Origin: Gammaproteobacteria bacterium
Lineage (GTDB): Bacteria > Pseudomonadota > Gammaproteobacteria > SZUA-140
Length of the DNA stretch: 64,000 nt
NCBI GenBank assembly: GCA_016716465.1
Contig: JADJWH010000005.1
Span: 186,001-250,000 of the forward strand
Direction: 5' to 3'
Part shown: positions 8,585-16,947 of the stretch, piece by piece
How the letters are laid out: the number at the start of each line of letters is the position of its first letter
Position numbering within the stretch: position 1 is the stretch's first letter
Program-made: the position numbers and the translations under genes
The notes under the pieces: generated by a model
The model's input: only the letters and a program-made list of their open reading frames with translations
The model's database searches: none
Told to the model about the DNA's origin: nothing

Positions 8585-9259
8585 ATGCTCCAGTTCATCA
8601 ATGTGGGCAAGCGCTATCCCGGCGGGCAGGATGCCCTCAGCGGCATCAATTTCCATTTGCGCGTCCAGGAGATGGCGTTCCTGACCGGCCACTCCGGCGC
8701 CGGCAAGAGCACGCTGCTGAAGCTGATCGCGCTGATCGAGCGTCCCAGCTACGGTCAGATCCTCTTCAACGGATCCAGCTATGCGGGCGTCGGCCGCCGC
8801 CGGATTCCGTACCTGCGCCGCGACATCGGCATCATCTTTCAGAATTTCAAGCTGCTGTACGATCGCACCGTGTTCGACAACGTCGCCCTGCCGCTGGTCA
8901 TCGCGGGCCATGAACATCGCGAGATCCAGCGTCGCGTGCGTGCCGCCCTCGACAAGGTCGGGCTGCTCGACAAGGAAAAGCGCTATCCCATCATGCTGTC
9001 GGGCGGAGAGCAGCAGCGCGTCGGCATCGCGCGGGCGGTGGTCAACAAGCCGCCACTGCTGCTCGCCGACGAACCGACCGGCAATCTCGATCCGCAGCTG
9101 TCCGAGGAGATCATGCATCTCTTCGAGGAGTTCAACCGGGTGGGCGTGACGGTGTTGATCGCCAGTCACAACCTCGACCTCATTACGCGCATGGGTTACC
9201 GCATCCTGACCCTGGAGAACGGGCGCATGCAGGCGGACAGCGATCCGGTCGCGGCATGA
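8585..9259 (+). CDS. ftsE: Cell division ATP-binding protein FtsE
   Basis: FtsE is the cytoplasmic ATPase of the FtsEX complex. The complex joins the divisome and controls periplasmic murein hydrolase activation. The 224-residue ABC domain shows Walker A GHSGAGKST, a Q-loop (IIFQNFKLL), the signature LSGGEQQR, Walker B LLLADEPTGNLDP and the switch histidine in ASHNLDL. It overlaps ftsX by 4 bases (ATGA), indicating coupled translation. The order ftsY-ftsE-ftsX-rpoH is conserved in gammaproteobacteria. Confidence 0.96.
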   Translation: MLQFINVGKRYPGGQDALSGINFHLRVQEMAFLTGHSGAGKSTLLKLIALIERPSYGQILFNGSSYAGVGRRRIPYLRRDIGIIFQNFKLLYDRTVFDNVALPLVIAGHEHREIQRRVRAALDKVGLLDKEKRYPIMLSGGEQQRVGIARAVVNKPPLLLADEPTGNLDPQLSEEIMHLFEEFNRVGVTVLIASHNLDLITRMGYRILTLENGRMQADSDPVAA

Positions 9260-10317
9260 AACGCGCACGGGAGGAGGCGGACCTGTTTCCGGCGGGGACG
9301 ACCGGACCCGGGTCGGACGCCGGAGGGGATCCGCCGGGATCGAGTCCGGAACCCGCCTCGCGTCCGCGCACCGGTCTGCGTCGCCTGGGTCTGCTGCGGC
9401 GCTGCAGGGCCTACGGCGAACACCACCTGCAGTCTTTGCTCGACAGCCTGGGGCGACTCGCGCGCAACCCGGTGGCCAGCGCGATGACGGTGGCGGTGAT
9501 CGGCATCGCGCTGGCGCTGCCGACGGGACTGCATGTGGTTCTCAAGAACGTCCAGGCGGTCAGCTCCGGATGGGAGAATGCCGCCCAGATCTCCCTGTTC
9601 CTGCGCAAGGATCTGCGCGAAGAGCGGCTCCGGAAACTGGTTTCCGAGCTGAAGGCGATGCCGGAGGTCGCGGTGGTGACCTATGTGTCTCCGGACGAGG
9701 CGCTGCAGGAATTCCAGCGCATGTCGGGTTTCGGCGAGGCGGTGAACGCCCTGCAGCAGAATCCGCTCCCCGGGGTACTGATCGTGCAACCGGCTCTTGC
9801 CGCCAGCGCGCCGGCCGCGGTCGAGGGCCTGCTCGAGCGCCTGCGCGGCCATCCCGACGTCGAGCTGGCCCAGCTCGACATGGAATGGATCAAGCGGCTG
9901 TATGCGATGATGGAGATCGCCAAACGCGGCGTGGCGGTCCTGGCCAGCGTGCTCGCGCTGGCCGTGCTGCTGATCGTCGGCAATACCATCCGGCTGGCGA
10001 TCCAGAACCGGCGTGACGAGATCGAGGTGCAGAAGCTCATCGGCGCGACCGACGCCTTCATCCGCCGCCCCTTTCTCTACAGCGGGCTCTGGCATGGGGT
10101 GCTGGGCGCGTTGATTGCATGGCTGCTGGTCAATATATCGCTCTGGGTCCTGAGCGCCCCGGTGGCCCGGCTGTCCTCACTGTATGACAGCCGCTTCCAG
10201 CTGGACGGACTCGGGTGGGGATCGACCCTTTACCTGATGCTGTTCGGCGCCCTGCTGGGGTATATCGGGGCCTGGCTGGCCGTCGACCGCCATCTGCGTA
10301 CCATCGAGCCGAGCTAG
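9256..10317 (+). CDS. ftsX: Cell division protein FtsX
   Basis: FtsX is the membrane subunit of FtsEX. It has 353 residues: a charged, proline-rich cytoplasmic N-terminus of about 70 residues, a first transmembrane helix near 75-95 (AVIGIALALPTG), a periplasmic domain to about residue 215, then three transmembrane helices forming the FtsX/MacB permease domain, the last near GSTLYLMLFGALLGYIGAWL. The start overlaps the ftsE stop. The gap after it is AT-rich and leads into the CIRCE element before rpoH. Confidence 0.95.
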   Translation: MKRAREEADLFPAGTTGPGSDAGGDPPGSSPEPASRPRTGLRRLGLLRRCRAYGEHHLQSLLDSLGRLARNPVASAMTVAVIGIALALPTGLHVVLKNVQAVSSGWENAAQISLFLRKDLREERLRKLVSELKAMPEVAVVTYVSPDEALQEFQRMSGFGEAVNALQQNPLPGVLIVQPALAASAPAAVEGLLERLRGHPDVELAQLDMEWIKRLYAMMEIAKRGVAVLASVLALAVLLIVGNTIRLAIQNRRDEIEVQKLIGATDAFIRRPFLYSGLWHGVLGALIAWLLVNISLWVLSAPVARLSSLYDSRFQLDGLGWGSTLYLMLFGALLGYIGAWLAVDRHLRTIEPS

Positions 10318-10415
10318 CGGGGCACATCTCCATAGAAAAAGTAGGCTTAAAAATTAATAAGTTATTTTGTATGAAGAAAATCAGAATACCCCTAAGCGGG
10401 AACTTTCCAGACGTC

Positions 10416-10442
10416 CTGGCACTCATATTCCCTGAGTGCTAG
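10416..10442. promoter_or_regulatory. CIRCE element (HrcA operator) before rpoH
   Basis: The sequence contains GCACTC, exactly nine bases, then GAGTGC, a perfect inverted repeat. Compared with the CIRCE consensus TTAGCACTC-N9-GAGTGCTAA, the left arm matches 7 of 9 and the right arm 8 of 9. CIRCE is the binding site of the heat-shock repressor HrcA. The right arm ends 40 bases before the rpoH ATG at 10482. A TAGTATTTTTT stretch overlaps and follows the right arm and could hold a -10 element. The same bases also form a 7-bp hairpin plus T-tract, so a role as terminator of the ftsYEX transcript is a possible alternative or additional reading. Confidence 0.75.
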
Positions 10443-10481
10443 TATTTTTTCCGTGAACCCGAGAGCGTGGGGGAGGGGTTG

Positions 10482-11339
10482 ATGAATTCGAAGACGAAGG
10501 AAATGGGCCTGGTACTGCACAGCGGCAGTCTGGAGTCCTACGTGCAGAGCGTCGGAGCGATCCCCGTTCTGAGCGCGGAGGAGGAGCGCCGTCTTGCCCT
10601 GCAGTACCGGCGGGAAAGCGACCTGAATGCCGCGCGGCAACTGGTCATGTCGAACCTGCGTTTCGTCGTGCACATCGCGCGTGGTTACAGCGGTTACGGG
10701 CTGTCGCAGGCGGACCTGATCCAGGAAGGTAACATCGGCCTCATGAAGGCCGTGAAGCGCTTCGATCCCGATATGAACGTGCGGCTGGTGTCCTACGCGG
10801 TGCACTGGATTCGCGCCGAGATCCACGAGTTCATCCTGCGCAACTGGCGCATCGTCAAGGTCGCGACGACCAAGGCGCAGCGCAAGCTCTTCTTCAACCT
10901 GCGCGGGGCGAAGAAACGCCTGGCGTGGTTCGGACGCGAGGAGGTGAACGCCGTCGCGCGGGATCTCGGCGTGCGTCCCGAGGATGTGCTGGAGATGGAG
11001 GCCCGCATCAGCGGCTACGACACTTCCTTCGATCCCTATGGCGACCGCGACGAGGAATCGGAGCGCAATCTGGCGCCGGCGGCCTACCTCGCCGACACGC
11101 GGATGGACCCGACCGTCCAACTGGAACAGAGCGAGTGGGAGCAGCAGAACGAGGCGCGCCTGCATCAGGCCCTCGACGGGCTCGACGAGCGCAGCCGCGA
11201 CATCCTGCAGCAGCGCTGGCTCGCGGACGACAAGATGACGCTGCAGGATCTGGCGGACAAGTACCAGGTCTCGGCCGAGCGTATCCGCCAGCTCGAAAAG
11301 AGCGCGATCAAGAAGCTGCGGAGCAGCCTCGAAGCGTAA
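10482..11339 (+). CDS. rpoH: RNA polymerase sigma-32 factor
   Basis: RpoH directs RNA polymerase to heat-shock promoters. From the ATG at 10482 it has 285 residues (E. coli has 284). The start is set by a GGGAGGGG ribosome site at 10471-10478; a GTG at 10467 is in frame but inside that site. Region 2 (NLRFVVHIARGYSGYGLSQ and DLIQEGNIGLMKAVKRFDP), the sigma-32-specific RpoH box (TTKAQRKLFFNLR) and region 4 helix-turn-helix (LADKYQVSAERIRQLEKSA) are all seen. A CIRCE element lies just upstream, suggesting HrcA control of transcription. A strong terminator follows. Confidence 0.96.
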   Translation: MNSKTKEMGLVLHSGSLESYVQSVGAIPVLSAEEERRLALQYRRESDLNAARQLVMSNLRFVVHIARGYSGYGLSQADLIQEGNIGLMKAVKRFDPDMNVRLVSYAVHWIRAEIHEFILRNWRIVKVATTKAQRKLFFNLRGAKKRLAWFGREEVNAVARDLGVRPEDVLEMEARISGYDTSFDPYGDRDEESERNLAPAAYLADTRMDPTVQLEQSEWEQQNEARLHQALDGLDERSRDILQQRWLADDKMTLQDLADKYQVSAERIRQLEKSAIKKLRSSLEA

Positions 11340-11363
11340 TCAGTCACTCTGTGATGATGACCC

Positions 11364-11397
11364 GCGCGGGCCCGGTACAGCCGGGCCCGCGCATTTT
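11364..11397 (+). terminator. rpoH terminator
   Basis: A perfect 12-bp stem (GCGCGGGCCCGG / CCGGGCCCGCGC) with loop TACAG is followed by ATTTTC. It lies 24 bases after the rpoH stop and just before the 3' end of convergent bioD, so it may serve both strands. Confidence 0.8.
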
Positions 11398-11402
11398 CGG
11401 GG

Positions 11403-12110
11403 TCAGGTCCGCGGCGGTTCCGCAGCCGCGCGCAACAGTGCGTCGAGGTCGATCCGTTCCGCCAGTGCATCCGCGTCGTAGTCCCGCAGATGGGGCAGCA
11501 CGCCGAGCAGCGGTGCGTCGATCCGTTCACGCAGGCTGGCGATGTTCTCCTCCGGATGCGCCGTGTCCGCGTCCACGCGGTTGGCGATCCAGCCGGCCAG
11601 ACCGGGGCCGCGCCGGATGGCCTCGGCGCTGAGCAGGGCATGATTGAGACAGCCGAGGCGGACGCCGACGACCAGGATGACCGGCAGGCCGGCGGCGCCG
11701 GCCAGGTCGGCGACCGTCTCCCGTCCGTTGAGCGGTACCCGCCATCCCCCGACCCCTTCGACGACGGTGAAGTCGGCCCGCCTGCCCAGTTCGTCGAGCG
11801 CGGCCAGGATGCGCTCGAGGCGGATCTCCACGCCCGCGAGCCGTGCCGCCAGGTGTGGCGCGATCGGCGCGGCCAGCGCATAGGGGTTGATCAGTTCATA
11901 GGGCGGCGCGGGCAGTGTCCCCTGCGCCAGCAACAGGAGGGCATCCTCGGAGCGCAGGCCGTCCGGGGTTTCCGCGCACCCGCTGGCGACCGGCTTCATG
12001 CCGAGCGCGGAATGGCCGCGGCGGCGCAGCGCGGCGAGCAGCGCCGCCGAGCACCAGCTCTTGCCGATCCCGGTGTCCGTGCCGGTGACGAAAAAGCCGC
12101 GATGTTTCAT
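11403..12110 (-). CDS. bioD: Dethiobiotin synthetase
   Basis: BioD closes the ureido ring of dethiobiotin from 7,8-diaminopelargonate, CO2 and ATP. From the ATG at 12110 it has 235 residues. The P-loop reads GTDTGIGKS (residues 10-18, more often GVGKT), and VEGVGGWRVPL is the conserved acidic-glycine segment. The upstream extension of the frame is not part of the protein: the ATG at 12110 overlaps the bioC stop codon (ATGA). It is the last gene of the bioB-F-H-C-D operon. Confidence 0.94.
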   Translation of the reverse strand: MKHRGFFVTGTDTGIGKSWCSAALLAALRRRGHSALGMKPVASGCAETPDGLRSEDALLLLAQGTLPAPPYELINPYALAAPIAPHLAARLAGVEIRLERILAALDELGRRADFTVVEGVGGWRVPLNGRETVADLAGAAGLPVILVVGVRLGCLNHALLSAEAIRRGPGLAGWIANRVDADTAHPEENIASLRERIDAPLLGVLPHLRDYDADALAERIDLDALLRAAAEPPRT

Positions 12111-13018
12111 CCGCGTCGCACCCGCTGAATCCGCGACACGGGCACCGTCACCTCGCCCGGTCGCGAGGGATGGGGCGGAGGTTCCATCGTCGCCCAGCAA
12201 TGACCGTAGACGACCTCGTAGGTGGCGGGCAGGCGGCCATTGTCACGAAAGCGCTCGTAGGACTCGGCCACCCGTGCAAACCGGCCACGGCCGGTCAGTC
12301 CGCGCGGGCGGCCGTGCGTGCTGTTATGCGCCCCGAGTGCCTTCAGATCGCGCATCAGGCCGGCAACGTCGGGATAGGTCAGGGTGAAGTCCTCGCGATC
12401 CATCACGGGTTCACCCAGGCCGACACGCAGCAGGGCGTCGCCGAGGTCGTGCATGTCGACGAAGCGGTTGACGTGGATGCGGCCGTCGATCCCGCTCCAG
12501 CTCGCGCGCAGCTCACGCAGCGTGTCGGGGCCGAAGGTGGTGAACATCAGCAGGCCACCCGGCCGCAGCACGCGGCGAAACTCGGCGAGCACCCTGTCCG
12601 TGTCGTTACACCACTGCAGCGCCAGATTGGAAACGACAAGATCCATGCTCGCGTCCGCGCACGGCAGGTTTTCCGCGTCGGCGCAGACGAAACCGCAGCG
12701 TCCCCGCAGGCGCCTGAACAGTCCGGCGCGGTCGCGAGCCAGTTGCAGCATGCGCGCGGAGAGGTCGAGCGAGATCACGCGGGCCGCAGGGTAGCGCCGG
12801 CCGAGGGCCATGCTGAGCCGTCCGGTGCCGGCGCCGACGTCGAGCACGAGGGAGGGTTCCAGTCGAATCAGTTCCAGGCGGTCGAGCAGGCGCCGTCCGA
12901 CCTCGTGCTGCAGGACGGCGACCTTGTCATAGTCCGCCGCCGAGCGGTCGAAGGCGGCACGCACGCGCGCCTTGTCGACGTTGAAGGGTTCGATATCGAG
13001 AGCGTCACCGCGGTCCAT
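12107..13018 (-). CDS. bioC: Malonyl-ACP O-methyltransferase
   Basis: BioC methylates the free carboxyl of malonyl-ACP so that the fatty acid machinery can extend it to pimeloyl-ACP methyl ester, the first dedicated step of biotin synthesis. The ATG at 13018 gives 303 residues. The SAM-binding motif is LDVGAGTGRLS, followed by the conserved LVVSNLALQWCND and a C-terminal helical region. It overlaps bioH upstream by 14 bases and bioD downstream by 4, which fits tight translational coupling. Confidence 0.94.
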   Translation of the reverse strand: MDRGDALDIEPFNVDKARVRAAFDRSAADYDKVAVLQHEVGRRLLDRLELIRLEPSLVLDVGAGTGRLSMALGRRYPAARVISLDLSARMLQLARDRAGLFRRLRGRCGFVCADAENLPCADASMDLVVSNLALQWCNDTDRVLAEFRRVLRPGGLLMFTTFGPDTLRELRASWSGIDGRIHVNRFVDMHDLGDALLRVGLGEPVMDREDFTLTYPDVAGLMRDLKALGAHNSTHGRPRGLTGRGRFARVAESYERFRDNGRLPATYEVVYGHCWATMEPPPHPSRPGEVTVPVSRIQRVRRG

Positions 13019-13778
13019 CGGGCGCCTCCCGCGCGAGGGTGAGAAATTCCCCGGGGTGGGACAGGAAGGGGGCATGCGCCGCCCGCGGCATCAGGTGCAG
13101 CCGGGCTCCGGGGAGGCGTTCCCGCAGGGCCTCGGCGGCCGTCCACGGGATCAGGGTGTCGCGTCGTCCATGAATCAGGGTGACGGGCTGGGTGATCCGG
13201 GCGAGCAGCGGCAGCAGCGAGTCGGAACGCAGGATCGAGAGCCCGCCTTCCAGTGCCGCGGGCGTGGGCGGCGGCGCCTCGGACATCAGCGCGCGCAGGC
13301 GCGCCAGCGTGCGCTGCTCCTGTTCACCACCCTTGACCTGCAGGGCGAGAAATTGCCGCACCGTGGCGGTCGTGTCGGCGCGCAGGCGACGGGCGAAGTC
13401 TTCCAGCACCTCCGGTGTCAGGCCATGTTCCCAATCCGGCCCGGTCACGAATCGGGGCGTCGAGGCAACGAGCAGCAATTGCGCGACGCGATCGGGGTGG
13501 TCGATGGCGAGCCGCATGGCGACCATTCCACCCAGCGACCAGCCGACGACCCGGCTGTGCGCCGGCACGACGCCGGCGATTGCGGCAGCGAGCGCGGGCA
13601 GTAAGTCCTGGTCCGGCAGGGGGGCGCTGTGGCCATGCCCGGGAAGATCGATGCAGGTGACCCGATAATGTCGCGCCAGCTCCCGCGCCGTTTCCCGCCA
13701 TACACCGCCATGCATGCCCCAGCCATGCAACAGCATGCAGGGCGGCCCCTCACCACGGGTCTCGGTGTGAATCAGCAC
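13005..13778 (-). CDS. bioH: Pimeloyl-ACP methyl ester carboxylesterase
   Basis: BioH removes the methyl group placed by BioC, freeing pimeloyl-ACP for BioF. It is a 257-residue alpha/beta hydrolase with the oxyanion segment LHGWGMHGGVW, nucleophile Ser81 in GWSLGG, an Asp in HGRRDTLIPW and the catalytic His in RAAHAPFLSHP. It overlaps bioF by 7 bases and bioC by 14. Confidence 0.95.
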   Translation of the reverse strand: MLIHTETRGEGPPCMLLHGWGMHGGVWRETARELARHYRVTCIDLPGHGHSAPLPDQDLLPALAAAIAGVVPAHSRVVGWSLGGMVAMRLAIDHPDRVAQLLLVASTPRFVTGPDWEHGLTPEVLEDFARRLRADTTATVRQFLALQVKGGEQEQRTLARLRALMSEAPPPTPAALEGGLSILRSDSLLPLLARITQPVTLIHGRRDTLIPWTAAEALRERLPGARLHLMPRAAHAPFLSHPGEFLTLAREAPDGPR

Positions 13779-14941
13779 AGCACCTCCGCCAGGGCGTCGA
13801 GCAGGCGGTCGACCTGTTCTTCCGTGTGTCCGGCGCTGAAGGTGATGCGCAGGCGCGCGCCGCCCTGCGGCACGGTCGGCGGGCGGATCGCGCTGATCAG
13901 GAAACCGCGCTGCCGCAATGCCTCCGCCGCGGTCAGCGTCGCGTCCGCCGCGCCGATGAGCAGCGGGACGATCGGCACGGCTGGCGCCGTCGCCGGCAGT
14001 GGCGGGACGGCAAGTCCCAACTGGCGGGCGCCACGCTGGAAACGTTCGACCAGCGTGCCGAGTCTTTCGCGGCGCCAGCTTTCCGTTTGCGCCAGGCCGA
14101 GCGCGGCGGAGACCGCGCAGGCGACCGCGGGCGGCAGCGCGGTGGTGTAGATGTAGGTCCGGGCGAACTGGATCACGGTCTCGATCAGATCCTCGTCGCC
14201 CGCGACGAAGGCGCCGGAGCCGCCGAGGGCCTTGCCGAGCGTGCCGACCAGGATCGGGACCTCATCTGCGCCCAGGCCGAAGTGCGCAAGCGCACCGCGG
14301 CCGCCCGGACCGATCACGCCGAGGCCGTGGGCATCGTCGACCATGAGCCACGCGCGCTCCGCGCGCGCGAGCGGGGCGAGCCGGTCGAGCGGGCCGAGGT
14401 CACCGTCCATGCTGAAGACGCCGTCAGTCAGGATGAAACGTTGATCGGATGGGACGTCGCGCCGCAGCCAGGCCTGCAATTGCTCGGTGTCGGCGTGGGG
14501 ATAGCGGCGGAAACGTCCGCCCGCGAGCAGCGCCGCGTCGATCAGCGAGGCGTGGCTCAGGCGGTCCGCGTAGACGCGGTCGCCGCGCTGTGCGAGCGCG
14601 CCGACCGCGCCGAGGTTCGCCATGTAGCCGGTCGAGAACAGCAACGCGCGCGCGCGGCCGGTGAAGGCCGCGAGCTGTTCTTCCAGTTCATGGTGCGCGC
14701 GGCTGTGACCGCAGATCAGATGTGAGGCGCCACTGCCGACGCCGTAACGTTCGGCGCCGCGCGTCATTGCGGCGATCACGGCGGGATGGTTGGCCAGTCC
14801 GAGGTAATCGTTGCTGCAGAAGGCGATATAGCGTTGTCCATCGAGCGAGACCTCCGCCGCCTGTGGACCGTCGAGGATCGGGCGGGTGCGATACAGCCGG
14901 TCGAGCCGTCGCTGCCGCAGGCGGCCCTTGAGATCGATCAT
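13772..14941 (-). CDS. bioF: 8-amino-7-oxononanoate synthase
   Basis: BioF is a PLP enzyme that condenses pimeloyl-ACP with L-alanine. The 389-residue protein shows FCSNDYLGLANHP near the N-terminus, the VDDAHGLGVIG segment near 201-210 that holds the cofactor-contacting Asp, and the Schiff-base Lys237 in GTLGKALGG. It lies 7 bases after bioB and overlaps bioH. No bioA (the next transamination step) is in the window, so that gene must lie elsewhere. Confidence 0.96.
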   Translation of the reverse strand: MIDLKGRLRQRRLDRLYRTRPILDGPQAAEVSLDGQRYIAFCSNDYLGLANHPAVIAAMTRGAERYGVGSGASHLICGHSRAHHELEEQLAAFTGRARALLFSTGYMANLGAVGALAQRGDRVYADRLSHASLIDAALLAGGRFRRYPHADTEQLQAWLRRDVPSDQRFILTDGVFSMDGDLGPLDRLAPLARAERAWLMVDDAHGLGVIGPGGRGALAHFGLGADEVPILVGTLGKALGGSGAFVAGDEDLIETVIQFARTYIYTTALPPAVACAVSAALGLAQTESWRRERLGTLVERFQRGARQLGLAVPPLPATAPAVPIVPLLIGAADATLTAAEALRQRGFLISAIRPPTVPQGGARLRITFSAGHTEEQVDRLLDALAEVLC

Positions 14942-14948
14942 GGGCCGA

Positions 14949-15986
14949 TCAGGCGGTCATGGCGGCAGGCCCGGCGGACTGGCGGCGCTGCTGGGTATCC
15001 TCTCTCGGCGCGAGTCGCAGGTCGCGCAGCATCTGCAGGTCGTCCTCCACGCGCCGGCCACGGGTGGTCAGATAGTCGCCGATCATGATGCCCGAGGCGC
15101 CGGCCATGAAGATCATGGACTGCAGGTCGCGCAGGAACTGGCGGCCGCCCGCGATGCGGATCTCCGCCCGCGGCAGCAGATAGCGGAACACGGCGATGTT
15201 CCTGAGGATCTCCAGCGGCGACATCGTTTCGAGCTGTCCGAACGGGGTGCCTTCCTGGGGCGAGAGGAAATTGAGCGGAACCGATTCGACGCCGAGTTCC
15301 CGCAGCGTCAGTGCGAGCTCGATGCGTTGATCGAGGCTCTCGCCCATGCCCAGGATACCGCCCGAGCACACACGCAGGCCGGCGTTCACCGCGTGGCGCA
15401 CCGTGTCGATGTTTTCCTGGTAGCTGTGCGTGGTGCAGACACGGTCGAAGTAACTCTCGGAGGTTTCCAGATTGTGATGATAATTCTCCAGGCCCATCGC
15501 CTTGAGTTCGCGCGCGCTCTCCTGGTCCAGCACGCCGAGACTGGCGCAGCGGCCGATGTCGCTTGAATCGCGCAGGGTGCCGAAGTATTCGGCCAATTGC
15601 CCCCGCTCGCGGGCCGAGCGTATTCCCCATCCCTTGGAGACCACGCCGAAATCACTCGCCCCCCATGTACGTGCGCGCCGGGCCTGGGCGGTCAGCTCTT
15701 CGCTCGTGATGTAGTCGTATTTCGGGGCGCTGGTACGATGATGGGCGCTCTGGGCGCAGAAGCTGCAATTCTCGGAGCAGTTGCCCGAGCGCACATTCGA
15801 GATCGCACAGACCTCGACGGCTTCGCCGCGGAATTTGCGGCGGATGCGGTCAGCCCCGGCCATCAACCAGGAGAGATAGTCATCCTCGAGCCGGATCAGC
15901 CAGCGGCCGTCGTCGGCGCTGGCCTCGCCGCCGTCCAGGACCTGCCGCGTGATCTCGTCGATGCGCTGATAGATGGCGTCGTTCAT
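14949..15986 (-). CDS. bioB: Biotin synthase
   Basis: BioB is the radical-SAM enzyme that inserts sulfur into dethiobiotin. The ATG at 15986 is preceded by GGAGAGG and gives 345 residues. The radical-SAM cluster ligands are Cys70, Cys74 and Cys77 in GNCSENCSFCAQS. Later come YYHHNLETS-like and RICSGGI-like segments (here NYHHNLETS and RVCSGGI) and the AGANSI-equivalent region (AGASGIMIGDYL). It heads the operon, with a near-consensus promoter at 16058-16086. Confidence 0.96.
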   Translation of the reverse strand: MNDAIYQRIDEITRQVLDGGEASADDGRWLIRLEDDYLSWLMAGADRIRRKFRGEAVEVCAISNVRSGNCSENCSFCAQSAHHRTSAPKYDYITSEELTAQARRARTWGASDFGVVSKGWGIRSARERGQLAEYFGTLRDSSDIGRCASLGVLDQESARELKAMGLENYHHNLETSESYFDRVCTTHSYQENIDTVRHAVNAGLRVCSGGILGMGESLDQRIELALTLRELGVESVPLNFLSPQEGTPFGQLETMSPLEILRNIAVFRYLLPRAEIRIAGGRQFLRDLQSMIFMAGASGIMIGDYLTTRGRRVEDDLQMLRDLRLAPREDTQQRRQSAGPAAMTA

Positions 15987-16057
15987 GGTTATCCTCTCCA
16001 TTGATAATGTCACGGCGTCAGCCGGCCGGACGCTTGCCCGGGTCCCGGCGCAGTGCG

Positions 16058-16086
16058 AATATGCGAGGAGATTCCCCGGCTGTCAA
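16058..16086 (-). promoter_or_regulatory. bioB operon sigma-70 promoter
   Basis: Read on the minus strand, TTGACA (16086-16081), a 17-base spacer and CATATT (16063-16058) form a strong -35/-10 pair. Transcription would start near 16051, leaving a leader of about 65 bases before the bioB ATG. The -35 box almost touches the comF ribosome site on the other strand. I did not see a BirA-like operator. Confidence 0.7.
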
Positions 16087-16102
16087 CTCAGGGAGGAGTT
16101 GC

Positions 16103-16807
16103 ATGGTTTACGGGTGGCCTCGCTCTGGCGGGGGTTCCGGCTGGTGTGCGCTCTGCGGACAGCATTGCGATGACCTCGGGCTGTGCCCGGGGTGTCAGGC
16201 CGATCTGCCCTATCAGGGGCCGGCCTGCCGGCGTTGCGCGCTGCCGCTGGCTGCGTCGGCGGGAGGGCTGTGCGGCGGTTGTTTGATTGCCCCACCGCCG
16301 TACGACGAGGTGGTCGCGATCTTCGATTATGCCGAGCCGGTCGACATCATGATTCAGCGCCTGAAATTTGACGGCCGTCTGATCTACGCGCGCATCCTGG
16401 GGAAAATCATGGCGATTGAGCTCGAACGCCGCGGTGCGCGTCTGCCGCGCATGATCCTGCCAGTGCCCCTGCATCCCGATCGACTGGCCGCGCGCGGATT
16501 CAACCAGGCGGTTGAGATCGCGCGCCCGCTGGTGGCCCGGTACGGGATCCGGCTGGCCCGCACCCTTTGCCTGCGCACGCGCGCGACGGCGGAGCAGACC
16601 GGACTGGATGCGGTGGCGCGGCGTCGGAACATGCGACGCGCGTTCAGCGTGACGTCCTCCATGGCGGGCGCGGACGTGGTGCTGCTCGATGACGTCATGA
16701 CCACAGGCAGCACGCTGGAATCGCTGGCGCTGGCCGTGAGGCGCGCGGGCGCGCAGCGCGTGGCGGTATGGGTTTGCGCGCGCGCGGCGTCCTTCCGCCG
16801 CGGCTGA
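16103..16807 (+). CDS. comF: ComF family phosphoribosyltransferase-like protein
   Basis: ComF-family proteins are linked to natural DNA uptake; in several species they act in the cytoplasm with the ComM/DprA steps. The ATG at 16103 follows GGGAGGAG and gives 234 residues. The N-terminus carries paired zinc-binding cysteines (CALCGQHC, CPGC, CRRCALP, CGGC). The C-terminal phosphoribosyltransferase domain has the PRPP-binding motif VVLLDDVMTTGST. It is divergent from bioB, as in Pseudomonas. Together with the type IV pilus genes in this window it would fit a competence system, but that is inference. Confidence 0.9.
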   Translation: MVYGWPRSGGGSGWCALCGQHCDDLGLCPGCQADLPYQGPACRRCALPLAASAGGLCGGCLIAPPPYDEVVAIFDYAEPVDIMIQRLKFDGRLIYARILGKIMAIELERRGARLPRMILPVPLHPDRLAARGFNQAVEIARPLVARYGIRLARTLCLRTRATAEQTGLDAVARRRNMRRAFSVTSSMAGADVVLLDDVMTTGSTLESLALAVRRAGAQRVAVWVCARAASFRRG

Positions 16808-16867
16808 TCCGTGGGCGGGACACCGTGAAGATGTTTTGGGAATGCCGGCGGCTTGTGTTAAATTGCG

Positions 16868-16901
16868 CCCTTGCCGGGAAATACATCCGTCCGGGCAAGG
16901 G
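16868..16901 (+). other. Leader hairpin before the YfaZ-like gene
   Basis: CCCTTGCC (16868-16875) pairs with GGCAAGGG (16894-16901), and the inner CCGG pairs extend the stem with one bulged G. A weak promoter (TTGGGA, 16 bases, TTAAAT at 16836-16863) lies just before it, so the hairpin would be at the 5' end of the transcript, where it may affect mRNA stability. Confidence 0.4.
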
Positions 16902-16947
16902 TTTGTTCATCTCAGGATGCCTTTAAAAACAACCGCGGGTCGAGGTA

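Noticed and set aside
10419..10452. The hairpin and T-tract before rpoH as only a terminator of ftsYEX
   Set aside because: It fits, but the exact CIRCE core with nine-base spacing is a more specific explanation; kept as an alternative in the feature entry.
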